A stretch of 64,000 nt of DNA from Pseudoduganella albidiflava. Its GTDB lineage: Bacteria; Pseudomonadota; Gammaproteobacteria; Burkholderiales; Burkholderiaceae_D. The stretch is from the NCBI RefSeq assembly GCF_004322755.1, contig NZ_CP036401.1, positions 2,480,001 through 2,544,000 on the forward strand. The letters run 5' to 3'. The notes below the pieces were generated by a model. It did not search any database, was not told the origin of the DNA, and saw nothing but the letters and a program-made list of their open reading frames with translations. A program made the translations under genes and the position numbers. This document shows, in pieces, positions 60,517 to 64,000 of the stretch. Numbering within the stretch: the first letter of the stretch is position 1; each line of letters opens with the position of its first letter.

Positions 60517-61837
60517 TTGGATGCTCCTCAGGATAACGATAAGGCATGCGCCGTTCGCCGATGACCAGCGAGGTCGCAAGGGTGATGGTGCCGACCCGGC
60601 CGAAGAACATTAGCAGGGCCAGCACGAACTGGCCGGACGGCGGCAGGTCGTCCGTGATACCGGTGGACAGGCCGGCGCTGCCGAAGGCGGCGATCACTTC
60701 GAAGATCACCTGGTCGGTCGGGAAATGCGATATGCGCAGCAGCGCGATGGTGCCCGCGGCGACGATCACGCTGCCCACCACCATCACGGTGATGGCTTGC
60801 CGCTGTGCCGAGGCGCCGACGCGCCGGCCGAAGGCCTCGGTGTCGGTATGGCCCTTGGCTTCGGCAATGACGAGCAGCACGAGGATCATCACGGTGCCCA
60901 CTTTCACGCCGCCCGCGGTGCCGGCGCTGCCGCCGCCGACGAACATCAGGAAGTAGTGCAGCGCCCAGGTTTCCGGCGTCAGCGCGGCGATGTCCACCGT
61001 GTTGAAGCCCACGGTGCGCGCGGATGCCGACATGAACAGGCTGTTCAGCAGCTTGTCCGCGATCGACAGCGGGCCGAAGGTCTTCGCGTTGTCCCATTCA
61101 AACAGCAGGATCGCGAAGAAGCCGGAAACGACCAGCACCAGCGTGCCGGCCAGCGTCAGCTTGGTGTGCAGCGACCAGTGGCGCGGATCGCGGCAACGGT
61201 CGCGCAGGTCGTTCAGGATGGGGAAGCCGATGCCGCCGACCACGGCGGCGATCATCACCGGCAGCAGGATCAGCGCGTCGCTGGCATAGCGCATGAAGCC
61301 GTCCGGGTGGATCGAGAAGCCGGCATTGTTGAAGGCCGACACGGCGTGGAAGAAGCCGGTCCAGGCAGCGTCGCCCCACGCCATGTCGTGGCCGATGCGC
61401 AGCCGCAGCGTGAGCAGGGCACCGATGATGAGCTGGGACAGCGCCGTGACGCCCAGCACCAGCTTGGCCACGCTGGAAATGTCGCCGACCCACAGCGAGC
61501 GGGTTTCCGTCTGCGTCACCAGCCGCGTGCGCAGCCGCGGCGAGCGGTTCACCATCAGGCCGAGCAGGGTCGCCGCCGTCATCATGCCGAAGCCGCCCAG
61601 CTGGAACATCACCATGATCGTGACCTGGCCGAACACCGACCAGTAGGTGCCGGTGTCGACCAGCACCAGGCCCGTCACGCAAATGGCCGACACGGATGTG
61701 AAGAACGCCACCATCGGCGGCGCCGGCACGCCCGCGGCGCGCGCGATGGGCAGCATCAGCAGCAGGGTGCCGACCGCGATCGCCAGGGCAAAGCCCAGGA
61801 TCACGGTGCGCGCGGGGTGGAGGACGGTCTGTTTCAA
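60506..61837 (-). CDS. Potassium uptake membrane subunit, KtrB/TrkH type
   Basis: A 443-residue membrane protein with the fourfold M1-P-M2 plan of TrkH/KtrB. The start appears to be TTG at 61837 (reads MKQTVLHPARTVILGF); the first internal ATG (residue 29) would delete TM1. Pore-loop segments such as FFTSVSAICVTGLVLVDTG and FFHAVSAFNNAGFSIHPDGF carry the filter glycines; VGGGSAGTAGGVKVGTVMIL and AAFGSAGLSTGITDDL complete the set. It imports K+ (often Na+-coupled). It forms one operon with the RCK subunit, whose TTG lies inside its last codons. Confidence 0.93.
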   Translation of the reverse strand: MKQTVLHPARTVILGFALAIAVGTLLLMLPIARAAGVPAPPMVAFFTSVSAICVTGLVLVDTGTYWSVFGQVTIMVMFQLGGFGMMTAATLLGLMVNRSPRLRTRLVTQTETRSLWVGDISSVAKLVLGVTALSQLIIGALLTLRLRIGHDMAWGDAAWTGFFHAVSAFNNAGFSIHPDGFMRYASDALILLPVMIAAVVGGIGFPILNDLRDRCRDPRHWSLHTKLTLAGTLVLVVSGFFAILLFEWDNAKTFGPLSIADKLLNSLFMSASARTVGFNTVDIAALTPETWALHYFLMFVGGGSAGTAGGVKVGTVMILVLLVIAEAKGHTDTEAFGRRVGASAQRQAITVMVVGSVIVAAGTIALLRISHFPTDQVIFEVIAAFGSAGLSTGITDDLPPSGQFVLALLMFFGRVGTITLATSLVIGERRMPYRYPEEHPIVG

Positions 61838-61934
61838 GATTCAGGCGCCGGCGTGGTGAAAGACCGACATGGTAAACGAAGCCGCCGGTCCCGCCTAATC
61901 GCATGGTGGCCGGCACGAGCAAGCTGTACAGGCA

Positions 61935-62265
61935 AAAACGGTGACAGTCACCATTTGTTTCGGGATAAGCCCACCCCGAGTGCAAATTCCGGGGTCAAAA
62001 ACGGTGACAGTCACCCTTTGTTTTGAAACATTTCCGGAAAAACGGTGACAGTCACCATTTGTTTCGGGATAAGCCCACCCCAAGTGCAGATTCCGGGGTC
62101 AGACCCGGCGGGGTGAAGCAGGGGTTTCGCGAAGCATGCTTCGCGCCTGCGGAACGATGCTGGCATACATGCCAGCATTCCTTCCTGACCCCAGCCCTTT
62201 GCTGTTGGGGTGAATGCAGACGCTTTGATATCTCGGGCAACGCTTCAAAAATGGTGACTGTCACC
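61935..62265. repeat. Palindromic repeat cluster (GGTGAC-A-GTCACC type)
   Basis: Direct copies of the 13-bp odd palindrome GGTGACAGTCACC at 61940-61952, 62003-62015 and 62044-62056, plus an inverted copy GGTGACTGTCACC at 62253-62265. The first and third are embedded in a longer unit repeated with a 104-bp period (61935 and 62039). Between them and the inverted copy lie an outer stem GGGGTCAG (62095-62102) / CTGACCCC (62185-62192), a perfect 18-bp palindrome with CGCGAAGCA arms (62128-62145), and ATGCTGGCAT / ATGCCAGCAT (62157-62178). The 474-bp gap 61838-62311 has no gene. Confidence 0.92.
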
Positions 62266-62311
62266 GTTTTTGATTGGTGTCTTTTACCGGAACGTCGTGC
62301 CGGCGCGACCG

Positions 62312-62716
62312 TCAGGCGGGAAGCGGTTCGGGCTGGGCATCCTGCATCCAGCACTGGCCGGCGCGCGTCACCAGCAGGCGTTCGGCATGGGCAAGCCGCG
62401 CGTCGGCTTCGACGATATCGAGCATCGCCACCAGCAGCTGGCGCTGCAGGGCGGGTTCGGTGATCTCCGCCAGCACGCTGTCCAGCAGCGCCGGGCCGAT
62501 CTCCACCGCGCCGTTGCGCACGGTGCCGCCCAGCATGTCGCTGCACAGTTCGTCCAGCACTTCGCTGAACAGGGTCCAGTCGATGTCCAGGTCCTGCAGG
62601 ACGGGTGAATCTTCCAGCACCTGCAGCTCGGCCGGGTCGAGGTGGCCATCGACCACCATCGACAGGGCCAGCAGGCGGGCACGGGCCCGCGGGCTGTTGG
62701 TTTCATACTTGCGCAT
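62312..62716 (-). CDS. TerB-like small protein
   Basis: A 134-residue all-helical cytoplasmic protein. ARLLALSMVVDGHLDPAELQVLED and LQRQLLVAMLDIVEADARLAHAERLLVTRAGQCW follow the TerB/DjlA-N pattern, in which acidic residues on helix pairs bind metal ions. It lies 77 bp downstream of the terC-type gene on the same strand, matching the known TerB-TerC partnership. It likely works with TerC in metal-ion or envelope stress handling. Weak alternatives are other helical 'DUF' proteins; confidence in the exact family is moderate. Confidence 0.72.
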   Translation of the reverse strand: MRKYETNSPRARARLLALSMVVDGHLDPAELQVLEDSPVLQDLDIDWTLFSEVLDELCSDMLGGTVRNGAVEIGPALLDSVLAEITEPALQRQLLVAMLDIVEADARLAHAERLLVTRAGQCWMQDAQPEPLPA

Positions 62717-62761
62717 CGTTTTATCCTTTGTCGTTATCGTCGTTCACATTTTTCGCGCCGG

Positions 62762-62779
62762 GCGGCCCCGTGGGGCCGC
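62762..62779. promoter_or_regulatory. Intercistronic hairpin between terC and terB-like genes
   Basis: Eight-bp perfect arms GCGGCCCC (62762-62769) / GGGGCCGC (62772-62779) with a 2-nt loop lie 14 bp after the terC stop. There is no U-run on the leftward strand, so it more likely attenuates or stabilises the transcript than ends it. Confidence 0.45.
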
Positions 62780-62793
62780 GCCGGTCATGTGCA

Positions 62794-63759
62794 TCAGTTG
62801 CCGGTCTTCTTCGGCGGCAGCAGCAGGCTGGCGAGCACGCTGGCACCGATCAGGAAGGCCACCACCACCAGCGAAGCCTCCACCGGCATGTGGTACCACG
62901 GCATGATCAGCATCTTGGTACCGATGAACGCGAGCACCAGCGCCAGGCCATACTTGAGCAGGTGGAAGCGGTCGGCGATGTCGGCCAGCAGGAAGTACAG
63001 CGCCCGCAAGCCCAGGATCGCAAACAGGTTCGACGTGAACACGATGAACGGGTCGGTCGTGATCGCGAAGATCGCCGGGATCGAATCCACCGCGAAGATC
63101 AGGTCGGTCACTTCGATCAGGATCAGCACGAGGAACAGCGGCGTCACGTACAGCAGGCCGTTCCTGCGCACCATGAACTTCTCGCCATGCTCGTCCTCGG
63201 CCACGCGCAGGTGCTTCTTGGCGAATTTCAGCACCGGGTTCTGCGTCACGTCGGGCTCCTGCTCGGAAGCCATCAGCATCTTGATACCCGTGAACAGCAG
63301 GAACGCGCCGAACAGGTACAGCACCCACGAGAATTCCTTCACTACCCAGGCACCGGCCAGGATCATCACGGCGCGCATCACGATCGCGCCCAGCACGCCG
63401 TAGATCAGCACGCGGCGCTGGTATTGCGGCGGCACCTGGAAGGCACCGAAGATCAGCAGGAACACGAACACGTTGTCGACCGACAGCGCCTTCTCGATCA
63501 GGTAGCCGGACAGGAATTCCAGCGCCTTCTGGTCGGCGACCACTTCGCCCACGGTGCCCTTCAGGTGCCACCACAGGCCCGCGTTGAACAGCAGCGCCAT
63601 CGTCACCCACACGCCCGACCACGCGGCCGCTTCCTTCACGCTCACCTTGTGCGCCTTGTTGCCGCCAAAGACAAACAGGTCCAGCGCCAGCATCACCAGC
63701 ACGAACGCCACGAATCCGGCCCACATCCCCGGTGTGGCGATATTCTCAAGTCCAGTCAT
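62794..63759 (-). CDS. TerC-family membrane protein (Alx/metal-exporter type)
   Basis: A 321-residue inner-membrane protein from the ATG at 63759 with AAGGTGG upstream; the ORF start at 63846 is unsupported. Nine or so helices. Family motifs: LALDLFVFGGNKAHKVSVKEAAAWSGVWV, YLIEKALSVDNVFVFLLIFGAF with the conserved EK-x-DN, and VTDLIFAVDSIPAIFAITTDPFIVFTSNLFAILGLRALYF with the second acidic cluster. Alx, the E. coli relative, exports Mn2+ and is controlled by a pH/Mn riboswitch. I looked for that riboswitch in 63760-63911 and could not recognise it. The terB-like gene follows. Confidence 0.93.
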   Translation of the reverse strand: MTGLENIATPGMWAGFVAFVLVMLALDLFVFGGNKAHKVSVKEAAAWSGVWVTMALLFNAGLWWHLKGTVGEVVADQKALEFLSGYLIEKALSVDNVFVFLLIFGAFQVPPQYQRRVLIYGVLGAIVMRAVMILAGAWVVKEFSWVLYLFGAFLLFTGIKMLMASEQEPDVTQNPVLKFAKKHLRVAEDEHGEKFMVRRNGLLYVTPLFLVLILIEVTDLIFAVDSIPAIFAITTDPFIVFTSNLFAILGLRALYFLLADIADRFHLLKYGLALVLAFIGTKMLIMPWYHMPVEASLVVVAFLIGASVLASLLLPPKKTGN

Positions 63760-63911
63760 TTCGACCACCTTCTTATGAATTATCAACAGGGGCAGGATAA
63801 CGTCGCACGATTGAAAGGACAAATCGAATATACTAAGCGAATACATCGAAAAAACTGAGCAATTGCATTCCTGTCAGCGTTCCGGCGCCAGACTGCCCCG
63901 ACCTTTCCACC

Positions 63912-64000
63912 ATGAGCCTCAATTACAAGCATCTCCGTTATTTCTGGATGGTGGCGCGCACCGGCACGATTGCCCGCGCCGCCGAGCAACTGCACCTGAC
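63912..64000 (+). CDS. LysR-family regulator, NhaR-like, 5' end only
   Basis: An ATG at 63912 opens MSLNYKHLRYFWMVARTGTIARAAEQLHL and runs off the window after about 29 codons. NYKHLRYFWMVA is the characteristic start of NhaR, the regulator of Na+/H+ antiport, rather than of general LysR proteins (which usually begin DLRQLRYF). It is divergent from the terC-type gene across 152 bp. Next to the potassium pair and TerC, this fits an ion-homeostasis neighbourhood. Only the first HTH helices are visible. Confidence 0.8.
   Translation, partial: MSLNYKHLRYFWMVARTGTIARAAEQLHL

Noticed and set aside
63760..63911. yybP-ykoY manganese riboswitch upstream of the TerC gene
   Set aside because: The 152-bp region lacks the recognisable paired conserved loops of that motif.

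Overview
The window looks like chromosome of a GC-rich Gram-negative betaproteobacterium, most likely Oxalobacteraceae (Massilia / Duganella / Pseudoduganella type). The pointers are a Burkholderiales-type trimeric porin, three large TonB-dependent receptors with the 'VIVTAQKR' or 'VVVSGSR' leader, four PEP-CTERM proteins with the VPEP...RR(K/R) sorting signal, a KaiC-like ATPase, and strong third-position GC. That codon bias produces many long antisense ORFs, which are not annotated. The taxonomic call is inference; no rRNA or marker gene is present.

Layout. 1-9990: a glycan-use locus, with a DUF1593 protein, a Tat-exported GH1 and two TonB-dependent receptors on the minus strand, facing a secreted GH2 with a malectin-like C-terminus. 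10244-14595: a DUF2235 alpha/beta-hydrolase, then an aromatic-acid-type MFS symporter with a porin. 14792-17616: a two-domain KaiC-like ATPase coupled to a soluble histidine kinase across a 13-bp tandem repeat. 17723-21256: NmrA-like reductase, LysR regulator, divergent PACE efflux pump, and a lone 3-hydroxyacyl-CoA-dehydrogenase-like Rossmann protein.

21316-31185 is the most coherent block, a complete sugar/polyol regulon. LacI regulator, Gfo/Idh/MocA dehydrogenase, UPF0303 protein and DeoR regulator run leftward. A ribose-type ABC transporter, a PfkB kinase and a LamB-type porin run rightward. The two arms share an ACACGTGT site. 31262-37727 holds four PEP-CTERM genes around a double P-loop NTPase (Sll1717-like C-terminal half); the last two PEP-CTERM genes are a tandem segmental duplication with an offset of 1178 bp.

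38378-49661: a third TonB-dependent receptor, phosphoenolpyruvate carboxylase, a small orphan protein, a pullulanase lipoprotein, and an FMN-dependent lactate dehydrogenase preceded by a 140-bp tandem repeat packed with odd-length palindromes. 49812-58132: two overlapping glycosyltransferases, a chemotaxis receptor, glucarate dehydratase, a class I aminotransferase and an MBL-fold protein. 58156-64000: two unrecognised proteins, a Ktr/Trk potassium-uptake pair with TTG starts, a second palindromic repeat cluster, a TerB-like/TerC pair, and the first codons of an NhaR-like regulator.

Best candidates for something undescribed are the double NTPase at 33297-35777, the two palindromic repeat arrays (48195-48517 and 61935-62265), the KaiC-kinase junction, and the small protein at 59016-59780 with a faint resemblance to a primase segment. 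I saw no tRNA, rRNA, CRISPR array, transposase or phage gene.
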